Part shown: piece by piece, positions 42,866 to 52,268 of the stretch
How positions within the stretch are numbered: position 1 is the stretch's first letter
How the letters are laid out: every line of letters begins with the position of its first letter
NCBI GenBank assembly: GCA_023399055.1
Contig: JAEWQV010000027.1
Span: 310,001-374,000 of the forward strand
Source of the DNA: Bacillota bacterium
GTDB taxonomy: Bacteria; Bacillota; Clostridia; Lachnospirales; Lachnospiraceae
DNA: 64,000 nt
Direction of reading: 5' to 3'
The notes under the pieces: generated by a model
What the model saw: only the letters and a program-made list of their open reading frames with translations
Told to the model about the DNA's origin: nothing
Databases searched by the model: none
Program-made: the position numbers and the translations under genes

Positions 42866-42871
42866 CGGACT

Positions 42872-44062
42872 ATGGATGGTATGCTATCTCAAGAAGAAAT
42901 CAATGCCTTGTTAAATGGTATGGGTTCTGATGATACAGCTTCCAGTGTCAGCAGCTCACAGCAATTAACAGATGCTGAGAAGGATGCGATTGGAGAAATA
43001 TCAAATATTAGTATGGGAACAGCAGCAACAACACTGTTTTCCTTGGTTAATCAGCGTGTTAATATTACAACACCGGTTGTCGAATATGCAACTTGGAGAG
43101 ATATATTAAACAGTTATGACAAGCCTTGTGTTTTTATTCAAATATATTATGAGGATGGGCTTGATGGCAATAACATATTAATTCTAAAAGAAAAAGATGT
43201 AAAAGTAATCACTGATTTAATGATGGGTGGAGATGGCTCCAACATCGAAGGTGAACTCTCGGAGTTACACCTAAGTGCAATCAGTGAGGCAATGAACCAA
43301 ATGATGGGGTCTGCTGCAACATCTATTTCCTCTATGCTTGAAAAAAGAGTTAATATCAGTCCTCCTACTTCAGCAGTTGTCGATTTATATGAACACATGA
43401 ACGGCGAAAATATTGCTGAATTTCTAAAAGGTGATTTTGTCCGAGTTTCCTTCCACATGGAAATCGGTGACCTGGTAGATAGTGTATTAATGCAATTATA
43501 TCCCTTTGATTTTGCAAGAGATCTATACAAGCAGTTTGTTCAAGCTACAACTATGGAGCCAGATATCCCTACAAGGCCTCCCGTGGAAAATGTGGCAAAG
43601 AAAGTACAACCACAAGCATCTATGTCACAGACTGCACCACAGATGCAGCCACAAATGCAGCCGCAAATGATGCAGCAACAAATGATGCAACCGCAAATGC
43701 AGCAATACGCCCCATATCCAAATCAGCAGGCAATGCCTTATATGATGCCGCAGATGCCGGATGTAAACGTTCAATCAGTACAGTTTGCTCCATTCACACC
43801 AATGATGAGCAATATAGTACAACCTGAGAACATTGATTTATTAATGGATGTTCCTTTAGAGGTTACAGTGGAGCTTGGACGAACCAGTAAGTCCATTAAA
43901 GAAATACTTGATTTTACGCCAGGTACCATTATTGAGTTAAATAGATTGGCAGGAGAACCAATTGATGTCTTGGTAAATGGGAAATTTGTGGCAAAAGGTG
44001 AAGTCGTAGTAATGGAGGAGGCTTTTGGTATTCGAGTAACTGAAATTACGAAGCAAAAATAA
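42872..44062 (+). CDS. fliY: Flagellar motor switch phosphatase FliY
   Basis: C-ring protein and CheY-P phosphatase found in Firmicutes and some others. 396 residues: FliM-like CheY-binding peptide MLSQEEINALLNG, a CheC-type phosphatase core with two active motifs (IGEISNISMGTAATTL and a second near HLSAISEAMNQMMGSAATS), a Met/Gln/Pro-rich linker (about 243-303), and a C-terminal FliN/SpoA domain (TVELGRTSKSIKEILDFTPG). Together with cheC downstream it provides CheY dephosphorylation, since no CheZ is expected. Confidence 0.95.
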   Translation: MDGMLSQEEINALLNGMGSDDTASSVSSSQQLTDAEKDAIGEISNISMGTAATTLFSLVNQRVNITTPVVEYATWRDILNSYDKPCVFIQIYYEDGLDGNNILILKEKDVKVITDLMMGGDGSNIEGELSELHLSAISEAMNQMMGSAATSISSMLEKRVNISPPTSAVVDLYEHMNGENIAEFLKGDFVRVSFHMEIGDLVDSVLMQLYPFDFARDLYKQFVQATTMEPDIPTRPPVENVAKKVQPQASMSQTAPQMQPQMQPQMMQQQMMQPQMQQYAPYPNQQAMPYMMPQMPDVNVQSVQFAPFTPMMSNIVQPENIDLLMDVPLEVTVELGRTSKSIKEILDFTPGTIIELNRLAGEPIDVLVNGKFVAKGEVVVMEEAFGIRVTEITKQK

Positions 44063-44135
44063 TAACTTTGAGATGTGTCTAAGGCATAGGTCAATTTGTA
44101 AAACAACTAAAACACAATAAGATAGGAGAATCAAA

Positions 44136-44498
44136 ATGGCAAAAAGTATTTTAATTTGCGATGATGCAGCATTTATGAGAATGATGATTAAGGACATCCT
44201 TACAAAGAATGGGTATCTCATAGCGGGTGAGGCAGAGAATGGGTTAAAAGCAGTGGATAAATATCAGGAAACAAAACCTGACCTAGTAATGATGGATATT
44301 ACTATGCCTGAAATGGATGGAATTCAGGCTTTAAAGAAGATTAAGTCCGTGGATCCTGGTGCGAATGTAATTATGTGTTCTGCTATGGGACAACAGGCAA
44401 TGGTTATTGAATCAATCCAATCTGGTGCTAAGGACTTTATAGTGAAACCTTTCCAGGCAGACAGAGTATTAGAAGCAGTAAAGAAAGCGGTAGGTTGA
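44136..44498 (+). CDS. cheY: Chemotaxis response regulator CheY
   Basis: Single receiver domain that carries the signal from CheA to the motor switch. 120 residues: acidic residues D9-D10, phospho-acceptor Asp54 (MMDITMPEMDG), switch Ser in MCSAMGQQ, and lysine in IVKPFQ. It sits between fliY and fliO as in Bacillus. AGGAG lies upstream of the ATG. Confidence 0.96.
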   Translation: MAKSILICDDAAFMRMMIKDILTKNGYLIAGEAENGLKAVDKYQETKPDLVMMDITMPEMDGIQALKKIKSVDPGANVIMCSAMGQQAMVIESIQSGAKDFIVKPFQADRVLEAVKKAVG

Positions 44499-44505
44499 TT
44501 TTATT

Positions 44506-44952
44506 ATGTACGAAAAAACTATGATTCTATTGCAGGGCAAAATCTCAGAATTGATGATAACTCCTACGCCATCCGCTACAGCGGAAGCAACCAAGGGAGT
44601 TATTAATCAAACAAATACCTGGGATAATTTTGTTCAGTTAATTGGTATGGTTTTTTTGTTGATTCTAGTTTTAATTGCCTGTTATTATACCTCAAAATTC
44701 GTAGGTGGTATGAAAATGGGACAAATGAAGAATAGTAATTTTCAAGTAATTGATGCTTATCGTGTGAGTCAAAATAAGGTAATTCAGATTGTTAAGATTG
44801 CAAACAAGTATATTGTCATAGCAATTTGTAAGGATACAATTTTGTATATTACAGAATTAGAGGAAGCCGAGATTATATTTAAAAATACAAATGCCGTTGA
44901 TAAACAGACGTTTAAACAGATGTTTGATAAGGTACGGCATTTGAATAAGTAG
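44506..44952 (+). CDS. fliO: Flagellar biosynthetic protein FliO/FliZ
   Basis: Membrane factor that helps assemble FliP pentamers in the export gate. 148 residues: one membrane helix (about 47-65, LIGMVFLLILVLIACYYT) followed by the FliO domain with SNFQVIDAYRVSQNKVIQIV. Starts 8 nt after cheY and lies 12 nt before fliP, so coupling is likely. Conservation is low but place and topology are decisive. Confidence 0.88.
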   Translation: MYEKTMILLQGKISELMITPTPSATAEATKGVINQTNTWDNFVQLIGMVFLLILVLIACYYTSKFVGGMKMGQMKNSNFQVIDAYRVSQNKVIQIVKIANKYIVIAICKDTILYITELEEAEIIFKNTNAVDKQTFKQMFDKVRHLNK

Positions 44953-44964
44953 AGGTTAGTATCC

Positions 44965-45813
44965 ATGGACACATATGACAGAACAGGTATAAAAAGAAAG
45001 TTTGCGTTGGTAATATTAATTTTAACAGTTTGTTTTGTAGTATTTCTTAAACCTGAATACGCAAGGGCAACCACGATAGATGATACAATTACAGATACGA
45101 CAGAGAATGGAAATAATTTATCGGGTGCTTTAGGACCACTTGAATTTAATCTAAATACAGATGAAGATTCAAATGGCTTGTCATCAACTTTGCAGATGCT
45201 TTTGGTATTGACAGTAATCAGCCTTGCACCTTCCATTCTGATTATGATGACTTCCTTTACGAGAATTGTAATTGTGTTGCACTTTGTACGATCTGCCTTA
45301 GGAACACAGACAACTCCTCCGAATCAGATCATTATCGGACTGGCGTTGTTTTTAACTTACTTTATTATGTCTCCAGTTTTTAGTCAGATTAATACAGTGG
45401 CAGTTCAACCATTGAGTGCAGGTACTATAACCCAAGAAGAAGCGATTGATGCAGGAGTTGCACCATTACGTGAATTCATGATAGATCAAACCGAGATGAA
45501 AGATTTGCGATTATTTTTAGAAATTGCAAAGTTTGATTTTAGCACACTGGAAGAAGGTAAGGAAGATGTAATTCCAATGTCAGCACTTATTCCTGCTTTT
45601 ATCATTAGTGAACTTCGAAAGGCATTTATTATCGGTTTTCTCATCTATATTCCATTCCTGGTAATAGATATGGTAGTGGCCTCTACCTTGATGTCAATGG
45701 GTATGATGATGTTACCACCCACAATGATTTCTATGCCATTTAAAATTCTATTGTTTATTATGGCAGATGGTTGGAATTTGATTATTGGAGAGCTTGTAAA
45801 GACATTTTACTAG
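44965..45813 (+). CDS. fliP: Flagellar export gate protein FliP
   Basis: Core of the export gate. 282 residues: cleavable-looking signal sequence (about 11-33, basic then hydrophobic, ending EYARA), then about four membrane helices. FliP signatures: SLAPSILIMMTSFTRIVIVL, and the late SMGMMMLPPTMISMPFKILLF. It is directly followed by fliQ and fliR. Confidence 0.96.
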   Translation: MDTYDRTGIKRKFALVILILTVCFVVFLKPEYARATTIDDTITDTTENGNNLSGALGPLEFNLNTDEDSNGLSSTLQMLLVLTVISLAPSILIMMTSFTRIVIVLHFVRSALGTQTTPPNQIIIGLALFLTYFIMSPVFSQINTVAVQPLSAGTITQEEAIDAGVAPLREFMIDQTEMKDLRLFLEIAKFDFSTLEEGKEDVIPMSALIPAFIISELRKAFIIGFLIYIPFLVIDMVVASTLMSMGMMMLPPTMISMPFKILLFIMADGWNLIIGELVKTFY

Positions 45814-45848
45814 CATTGAATTAGATATAACAGGTAGCGGAGGTTAAC

Positions 45849-46124
45849 ATGAGCGAATTAGTCGTTATTGATATAGCGAGACAGGCATTATTTTTGGTTC
45901 TTAAAGCTTCTGCACCTATGCTGGTTGTTTCTTTAGTCGTTGGTTTAATTATAAGTATATTACAAACTGTTACCTCAATTCAGGAGCAAACCCTCACATT
46001 TGTTCCTAAGTTAATTGCGGTGTTCCTGATTATGATGTTAACTGGAGGTTGGATTCTTAACTCTTTAAAGGAATTCTTTCTTGAGTTACTCACAAATTTA
46101 AGTTATTACATTAACAATATATGA
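45849..46124 (+). CDS. fliQ: Flagellar export gate protein FliQ
   Basis: Small gate subunit of 91 residues with two membrane helices (about 15-38 and 50-70) and the family motif VSLVVGLIISILQTVTSIQEQT. GGAGGTTAAC precedes the ATG. It overlaps the fliR start by four bases (ATGA). Confidence 0.95.
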   Translation: MSELVVIDIARQALFLVLKASAPMLVVSLVVGLIISILQTVTSIQEQTLTFVPKLIAVFLIMMLTGGWILNSLKEFFLELLTNLSYYINNI

Positions 46125-46888
46125 CCTATTCAATTGAGAACTTTGAAGCTTTTCTTTTGATACTTGTGAGGATCACCGGCTTTCTAGTAACGGCTCCTTT
46201 TTTTTCATTAAGGAATGTACCATTTCAAGTAAAGACGGGACTAGCTATATTTTTAGCAGCAATCTTGTTTTACACTATACCCAATGCAACACCCGATTAT
46301 GTTGGAGTGCTGGATTACAGTATACTTGTAGTAAAGGAAGCCTTACTCGGTGCGATTATGGGGTTCTTTGCTAACATTGCCTACCATATCATAGCCTTTG
46401 TTGGCGAAATTATAGATATGGAAATCGGATTTTCTATGATAAACGAGCTTGACCCTGCTACGAATATACAAACAACGATAACAGCAAACGTATATGGTTA
46501 TTTAATTCTGCTAATGATGATTATTACAGATATGCATCATTATTTTTTAAGGGCGATTATCGACTCCTTTCAAGTGATTGGTCTTGGTCAGATGACATTG
46601 AATCCTGCCACTTATCACTTAATGGGCAAATTTTTAGTAGATTATTTTATTATAGGATTTCAAATTGTTCTTCCTGTTTATGCTGCCATTTTGGTAGTTA
46701 ATACCATTTTGGCAATACTAGCAAAAATAGCACCCCAGATGAATATGTTTGTAATTGGATTGCAGATTAAGATTATTGTAGGCCTAATTGTTCTAGTTCT
46801 TATTATTGAATTAATTCCGACCGTAGCATATTTTATCTTTGACGAGATGAAAGAGCTTTTAGTTTCCTCACTTAGACTGTTACACTAA
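46121..46888 (+). CDS. fliR: Flagellar export gate protein FliR
   Basis: Completes the FliPQR helical gate. 255 residues with six or so membrane helices; motifs LVRITGFLVTAPFF at the N-terminus and GFANIAYH/GEIIDMEIGFSM in the middle. The ATG lies inside the fliQ stop region, showing translational coupling. flhB follows. Confidence 0.94.
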   Translation: MTYSIENFEAFLLILVRITGFLVTAPFFSLRNVPFQVKTGLAIFLAAILFYTIPNATPDYVGVLDYSILVVKEALLGAIMGFFANIAYHIIAFVGEIIDMEIGFSMINELDPATNIQTTITANVYGYLILLMMIITDMHHYFLRAIIDSFQVIGLGQMTLNPATYHLMGKFLVDYFIIGFQIVLPVYAAILVVNTILAILAKIAPQMNMFVIGLQIKIIVGLIVLVLIIELIPTVAYFIFDEMKELLVSSLRLLH

Positions 46889-46925
46889 TTCCTTGATTTT
46901 TTTATTCAAAGAAAGAGCGAAGTAT

Positions 46926-48053
46926 ATGATACAAATTGATCAAATAAAATATGCTTCCTATCGTCTGAAATATAATCTTCAATTTTTTGCAGAAGGTGCA
47001 GATAAAACGGAGGAACCGACATCTAAGAAACTCTCGGATGCCAGAAGCGAAGGCCAGGTTGCTAAGAGTACAGAATTAATTACAGCTTCTGGGTTAGCGA
47101 CCTTATTCATTGTATTAAAAATCTTTATTGGTTATATGGGGAAAAAATTCATTGAGACCTATCAACATGGCTTCAATAACCTAGCTAAATTAGCCGACAC
47201 AGAATTCTCAATTGCAATGATTCAAGCTGTTCTTAATGATGCGATAGTTTCTATCTTATTCATATGTCTTCCAATCTTTGCAACGGCTGTTATTATATCC
47301 TTTGTAGTTGTATTATTCCAAGTAAAATGGGAAGTTTCGTTAAAAACTATCAAGCCAAAGTTTAATAAAATTAATCCGGTATCCGGTTTCAAAAAGATTT
47401 TGTCCAAGGACAAAATGGTTGAGTTAATTGTAGAATTGATTAAAATTATAATTATTTCTTATATTGCATACTCTACTCTCAAAAACGAGTGGAAAACATT
47501 AACGCTGTTTTATCAAATGGATTTAGAGCCTGCAATTATATTAATTGGAAATCTCGTCATAAATCTAGGACTGAAAATTAGTATGATATTTTTAGTCATA
47601 GGATTTGCAGACTTAATATATCAAAAATTGAAATTTAGAAAAGATATGAGGATGTCCAAACAGGAAGTAAAGGATGAGTTTAAAAATTCCGAAGGAGATC
47701 CACAGATTAAAGGGAAGATTAGGCAAAGAATGCGTGAAGCCTCTATGCGAAGAATGATGCAAGAGCTACCCAAGGCAGATGTTGTCATAACAAATCCGAC
47801 CCATTTAGCTGCTGCAGTTAAATATGATAGGGAATCAAGTTCAGCTCCCATTCTTCTAGCAAAAGGTGCAGACTACCTGGCACAGAAAATTAAAGATGTT
47901 GCAAAAGAGAATAACATTGAAATTGTGGAGAATAAGCCACTTGCCAGAATGCTTTATTATAATGTGGAAGTTGGTGCAGAGATTCCACCAGAACTCTATC
48001 AAATGACCGCAGAAGTGTTAGCCTATGTTTACGGACTGAATAAAAAGAATTAA
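46926..48053 (+). CDS. flhB: Flagellar export switch protein FlhB
   Basis: Export-gate protein that switches substrate class after autocleavage. 375 residues: N-terminal LQFFAEGADKTEEPTSKK, four membrane helices, and a cytoplasmic domain with the self-cleaving NPTH at 290-293 followed by LAAAVKYD. The longer frame from TTG 46893 has no ribosome site, so ATG 46926 was chosen, although GAAAGAGCGAAG before it is weak. Confidence 0.94.
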   Translation: MIQIDQIKYASYRLKYNLQFFAEGADKTEEPTSKKLSDARSEGQVAKSTELITASGLATLFIVLKIFIGYMGKKFIETYQHGFNNLAKLADTEFSIAMIQAVLNDAIVSILFICLPIFATAVIISFVVVLFQVKWEVSLKTIKPKFNKINPVSGFKKILSKDKMVELIVELIKIIIISYIAYSTLKNEWKTLTLFYQMDLEPAIILIGNLVINLGLKISMIFLVIGFADLIYQKLKFRKDMRMSKQEVKDEFKNSEGDPQIKGKIRQRMREASMRRMMQELPKADVVITNPTHLAAAVKYDRESSSAPILLAKGADYLAQKIKDVAKENNIEIVENKPLARMLYYNVEVGAEIPPELYQMTAEVLAYVYGLNKKN

Positions 48054-48069
48054 TTGAGTTGACATAAAT

Positions 48070-48096
48070 TTGGAGGGTAACCTCCAAGAGGAGGTT
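48070..48096 (+). promoter_or_regulatory. Alternative hairpins controlling the flhA ribosome-binding site
   Basis: TTGGAGG (48070-48076) can pair with CCTCCAA (48081-48087) over a GTAA loop. Alternatively AACCTCC (48079-48085) can pair with GGAGGTT (48090-48096) over an AAGA loop, burying the flhA Shine-Dalgarno AGGAGG (48089-48094). The two perfect 7-bp helices are mutually exclusive. A translational switch is inferred. Confidence 0.5.
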
Positions 48097-48102
48097 AGAT
48101 CC

Positions 48103-50136
48103 TTGAAGAGAAATGATTTAGTTGTTGGGTTATTTCTTTTATCCGCGATTATTTTCTTAATAATACCTGTACCTGCATTTTTATTGGACATATTGTTAGC
48201 ACTAAATATTTCAATAGCAATGGTGGTATTGTTTAATTCGATATTTACAAAAGAAATACTTCAAATGTCGGCATTTCCAACCATATTGCTTTTTACTACC
48301 ATGTTTCGTATTTCGCTGAATGTATCCAGTTCTCGTTTAATACTAACAACTGGAGAGCCAGGTAACGTTATTACTACCTTCGGACAATTTGTGGGTGGCG
48401 GTGATATGGTAATAGGAATTATTATTTTCATCATACTGATTATTGTTCAGTTTATGGTTATTAATAAAGGCTCGGAACGTGTGGCAGAGGTAACAGCAAG
48501 ATTTACTCTGGATGCAATGCCAGGTAAGCAGATGGCAATCGATGCGGATCTTAATACGGGTGCTATTAATGATACAGAAGCCAAGTTACGTCGTGAGAAG
48601 ATTCAAGAAGAAGCAGCATTTTTTGGCTCCATGGATGGTGCTACAAAGTACGTTAAAGGTGATGCAATTGCAGGTTTGATTATTACTGTGATTAACATTG
48701 TTGGTGGTACTGTTATCGGCATGACGCGACTTGGCTATACAGCGATGGACGCCTTTCAGCATTTTGCCTTACTAACAATTGGTGATGGTCTGGTAAGTCA
48801 GATTCCTTCCCTTATGATATCTTTGGCAACAGGTATTTTAGTCACCAAGGCATCAAAAGAAGCTGATTTTGGGGATATGCTCATCAAACAGCTATTTTCT
48901 ATCCCCAAGGTACTTTATATGGTTGGTGCCAGTATGATTGTACTTGGATTTCTTACCCCGTTAGATGCACTTGTTTTTTCTGTTTATGGACTTATTTTTA
49001 TAATTTCAGGAAGAATAATTGCTAATAAATTGGAAGTTGGATCTATAGAGAGCGAAGTATCCTCTGAAGACGTATCCGCGAATGAAATAAGAAAACCGGA
49101 AAATGTAATTTCACTTTTACAGGTTGATCCAATTGAACTGGAATTTGGCTATGGTATTATTCCACTTGCTGATACGAATCAGGGTGGTGATTTACTGGAT
49201 CGTGTGGTACTAATTCGAAGACAGGTTGCCATAGAACTTGGTTGCGTTGTCCCGATCATAAGACTTCGAGATAATATTCAGCTAAATCCCAATCAATACA
49301 TTATAAAAATTAAAGGGATACAGGTTAGTGAGGGGGAAATACTTTTTGATCACTATATGGCTATGAATCCAGGCTATGTAGAAGAAGAGATTACTGGTAT
49401 TCCTACATTTGAACCTTCCTTCCACCTACCTGCTATCTGGATTACAGAAGGACAGAGGGAAAGAGCAGAGACTCTGGGATATACGGTTGTTGATCCTCCT
49501 TCTATCATTGCAACACATCTGACAGAGATCATTCGTAGTCATATCTTTGAACTGCTTACCAGACAGGATGTACAAAATCTGGTTAATAATATTTCCGAGT
49601 CACATCAGACATTGGTATCTGAGCTTGTACCAAAACTTCTCAATATTGGTGAGATACAAAAAGTCCTTCAGAATTTGCTGAAAGAAGGCATATCGATCCG
49701 AGACCTGGTAACTATTTTTGAGACATTAGCAGATTATGCGCCCACCACCAGAGATTCCGATGTATTGACAGAATATGCGAGACAAAGTTTGAAACGAGCA
49801 ATTTCAAATAAATATTTCCCTTCCCATGAAATGACGAGCGTAGTTACCTTGGATCCAAAAGTAGAACAAGAAATTATGGCATCTGTTAAGCAATCAGAGC
49901 AAGGGTCTTATTTAGCACTTGATCCTGGAATTACGAGAGAAATTATTGAATCTGTTCAGAATGAAGTACATAAGCTGGAAGATTTAGGTAGAAACCCTAT
50001 TATTATTACATCTCCTATTGTACGTATGTATTTCAAACGTCTGACACAGGATTATTTTAAAGATTTAATTGTAGTTTCGTACAATGAGATTGAATCAAAT
50101 GTAGAACTACAATCTGTAGGGATGGTGACAGTATAA
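48103..50136 (+). CDS. flhA: Flagellar export gate protein FlhA
   Basis: Largest export-gate component, a proton-conducting ring. 677 residues: seven or eight membrane helices in the first half, the FHIPEP signature ARFTLDAMPGKQMAIDADL, and a large cytoplasmic domain that docks chaperone-substrate complexes. Start is TTG 48103, set by AGGAGG (48089-48094) at 8 nt and giving MKRNDLVVGLF. The frame could extend to TTG 48070, but that codon lies inside the regulatory hairpins. Its stop overlaps the flhF ATG. Confidence 0.95.
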   Translation: MKRNDLVVGLFLLSAIIFLIIPVPAFLLDILLALNISIAMVVLFNSIFTKEILQMSAFPTILLFTTMFRISLNVSSSRLILTTGEPGNVITTFGQFVGGGDMVIGIIIFIILIIVQFMVINKGSERVAEVTARFTLDAMPGKQMAIDADLNTGAINDTEAKLRREKIQEEAAFFGSMDGATKYVKGDAIAGLIITVINIVGGTVIGMTRLGYTAMDAFQHFALLTIGDGLVSQIPSLMISLATGILVTKASKEADFGDMLIKQLFSIPKVLYMVGASMIVLGFLTPLDALVFSVYGLIFIISGRIIANKLEVGSIESEVSSEDVSANEIRKPENVISLLQVDPIELEFGYGIIPLADTNQGGDLLDRVVLIRRQVAIELGCVVPIIRLRDNIQLNPNQYIIKIKGIQVSEGEILFDHYMAMNPGYVEEEITGIPTFEPSFHLPAIWITEGQRERAETLGYTVVDPPSIIATHLTEIIRSHIFELLTRQDVQNLVNNISESHQTLVSELVPKLLNIGEIQKVLQNLLKEGISIRDLVTIFETLADYAPTTRDSDVLTEYARQSLKRAISNKYFPSHEMTSVVTLDPKVEQEIMASVKQSEQGSYLALDPGITREIIESVQNEVHKLEDLGRNPIIITSPIVRMYFKRLTQDYFKDLIVVSYNEIESNVELQSVGMVTV

Positions 50137-51347
50137 TGATTATTAAAAAATTTCAAGCAAATAATGAAACAGAGGCAATCATTCTTGCAAAGGAGGAACT
50201 TGGCAAGGATGCAATTGTAATGAATATTAAGACAATCTCACCCAAAGGTATTTACAAGATGTTTCGCAAGCCTTTGGTTGAGGTAACTGCTGCCGTGGAT
50301 GATAATATTACGTACAAGAGTGATAGAAGTAAATCTGTGGCGAATCCGTTACCCGTACAGAGAAAGCCAATTTTGCCAGATATTATTTATGAGGAGCCTG
50401 ACCTTGATTTGGTTGCAAAGAGTGAACTAGCGGTCTCGAATCCTTCAGCTATTGAGGTTAAACTAAATAATCTACAAAGTCTCATTGAAAAGCAGATGGT
50501 GGAAAAAGAAAAGGAAAATAAAGAAAAAACCGATGCAAAGGCAGCGGAATCAAATAAAAACCTTGCATGTATTCAATTAATCTACAATCAATTAATATCA
50601 AATGAAGTAGATGAGAAGTTTGCAAATCAAATTATTACAGAAGTAGAGAGTAGCTTGAAAAAAGACGCTTCTATGGATAATATTTTAGCAAGTATTTATC
50701 AAAAGATTGTTTTAAAATTAGGACAACCTAGAACCATTGAGTTAAATGGAAAGACTCCTAAGTTTGTATTTTTTATTGGGCCGACTGGCGTTGGGAAAAC
50801 TACAACCATTGCTAAGATTGCATCCAAATTTAGAGTGAATGATAAATTAAAAGTTGCATTTCTTACTGCTGATACTTATCGAATTGCCGCAGTAGAACAG
50901 TTAAGAACCTATGCAAACATATTAGGAATTCCACTAACTGTTATCTACAGTGAAGATGAGATGAGGAATGCAAAGGAAGAGTATAGTGAGTTTGATCTGG
51001 TGTTCGTTGATACTGCAGGACGGTCCCATAGAAATAAAGAGCAGAGAGATGATATTGAATCTTTGATAAATACCATTCCGGTGGAGGAAAGGGATATTTT
51101 CCTTGTACTTAGTGCAACAACGAAATACAAAGACTTGGTAAAAATCACAGAAGCATATTCAGAAATTTTAAATTATAGTTTAATTTTTACAAAACTTGAT
51201 GAAACAAGTTCGATTGGAAATCTGTTTAATATACGTATGTTAACTGAGGCACCGTTATCTTACTCTACGTTTGGACAGAATGTACCGGATGATATTTCAC
51301 GAGTAGATGCTCAAAGTATAGCAAAGCAGTTATTAAGGGGGCAGTAA
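50136..51347 (+). CDS. flhF: SRP-type GTPase FlhF
   Basis: Membrane-associated GTPase that sets flagellum position and number. 403 residues: N-terminal variable B domain (KKFQANNETEAIILAKEELG), N domain, and SRP-type G domain with Walker A GPTGVGKTT starting at 215, FLTADTYRIAAVEQL, and DTAGRSHRN. The ATG overlaps the flhA stop; flhG follows 1 nt on. Confidence 0.95.
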   Translation: MIIKKFQANNETEAIILAKEELGKDAIVMNIKTISPKGIYKMFRKPLVEVTAAVDDNITYKSDRSKSVANPLPVQRKPILPDIIYEEPDLDLVAKSELAVSNPSAIEVKLNNLQSLIEKQMVEKEKENKEKTDAKAAESNKNLACIQLIYNQLISNEVDEKFANQIITEVESSLKKDASMDNILASIYQKIVLKLGQPRTIELNGKTPKFVFFIGPTGVGKTTTIAKIASKFRVNDKLKVAFLTADTYRIAAVEQLRTYANILGIPLTVIYSEDEMRNAKEEYSEFDLVFVDTAGRSHRNKEQRDDIESLINTIPVEERDIFLVLSATTKYKDLVKITEAYSEILNYSLIFTKLDETSSIGNLFNIRMLTEAPLSYSTFGQNVPDDISRVDAQSIAKQLLRGQ

Positions 51348-51348
51348 A

Positions 51349-52230
51349 ATGGATCAGGCGGACAAATTAAGAAAAATGATAAAAGAGCAGACTGCCCCAA
51401 GAAATGTTGCCAGAGTTATTACGGTAACTAGTGGTAAGGGTGGAGTCGGCAAATCCAGTATCTCTGTGAATTTAGCAATTGCTCTTTCAAAGCTGGGACA
51501 CAGAGTTATCATATTGGATGCTGATTTTGGTCTTGCGAATGTCGAAGTAATGCTTGGAATACGGCCTCAATATAATTTGGCAGACTTGATGTTTCGTGGA
51601 AAAAATCTTTCCGATATTATTACGGAAGGTCCTGAAAGTATAGGTTTCATTTCTAGTGGTTCAGGTATTCAAGAACTTACAAATCTATCAAAAGAGCAAA
51701 TTATATATCTGATTCAGAAGTTAGTTGAACTGGATGAGCGTGCTGATATCATTATTATTGATACCGGAGCAGGTATCTCTGATTCTGTAATAGAGTTTGT
51801 TGCTGCAAGTTCTGAGGTCCTTTTAGTAGCTACCCCGGAGCCAACATCAATTACCGATGCCTATGCCTTGTTAAAAACATTGAATAGAAAAGAAGATATC
51901 TCATTACAAGATACGGTAATTAAAATGATTGCTAACCGTATTGAAAATCTTGAGGAAGGTAAGGAATTATACGATAAACTAAGTATCGTGGTAAGTAAGT
52001 TCTTAGACCTTAAGTTAGAGTATCTTGGTGGTGTACCACAAGATGCTAAGGTTTCAAAGGCAGTTATGAAACAGAAAGCGGAGATATTGCTGTATCCAGA
52101 TTCTGATTTTGCAATGACAATTAGTGAATTAGCTGATATTTTATGTGAAAATATACAGCAACAACCACAACGTAAGATTGGTATTGCACAGCTTTTTACA
52201 AATCTTCTTCGTTCTAGAATTAAAAAATAG
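51349..52230 (+). CDS. flhG: MinD-like ATPase FlhG (YlxH)
   Basis: ParA/MinD-family ATPase that stimulates FlhF GTPase and limits flagellar number. 293 residues: N-terminal basic helix with the FlhF-activating region (QADKLRKMIKEQ), deviant Walker A GKGGVGKS (29-36), DADFGLANVEVMLG, and IIIDTGAG for switch II. GGGG precedes the ATG in the flhF tail. In Bacillus cheB follows directly; here a PilZ gene intervenes. Confidence 0.95.
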   Translation: MDQADKLRKMIKEQTAPRNVARVITVTSGKGGVGKSSISVNLAIALSKLGHRVIILDADFGLANVEVMLGIRPQYNLADLMFRGKNLSDIITEGPESIGFISSGSGIQELTNLSKEQIIYLIQKLVELDERADIIIIDTGAGISDSVIEFVAASSEVLLVATPEPTSITDAYALLKTLNRKEDISLQDTVIKMIANRIENLEEGKELYDKLSIVVSKFLDLKLEYLGGVPQDAKVSKAVMKQKAEILLYPDSDFAMTISELADILCENIQQQPQRKIGIAQLFTNLLRSRIKK

Positions 52231-52268
52231 AAATGTAAATGATAGCATCTATGCAGGGGAGGGACTAA

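Noticed and set aside
43600..43780. Met/Gln/Pro-rich tract in fliY, considered as a repeat expansion or frameshift
   Set aside because: The frame is intact on both sides and FliY proteins normally have a variable linker between the CheC-like and FliN domains.
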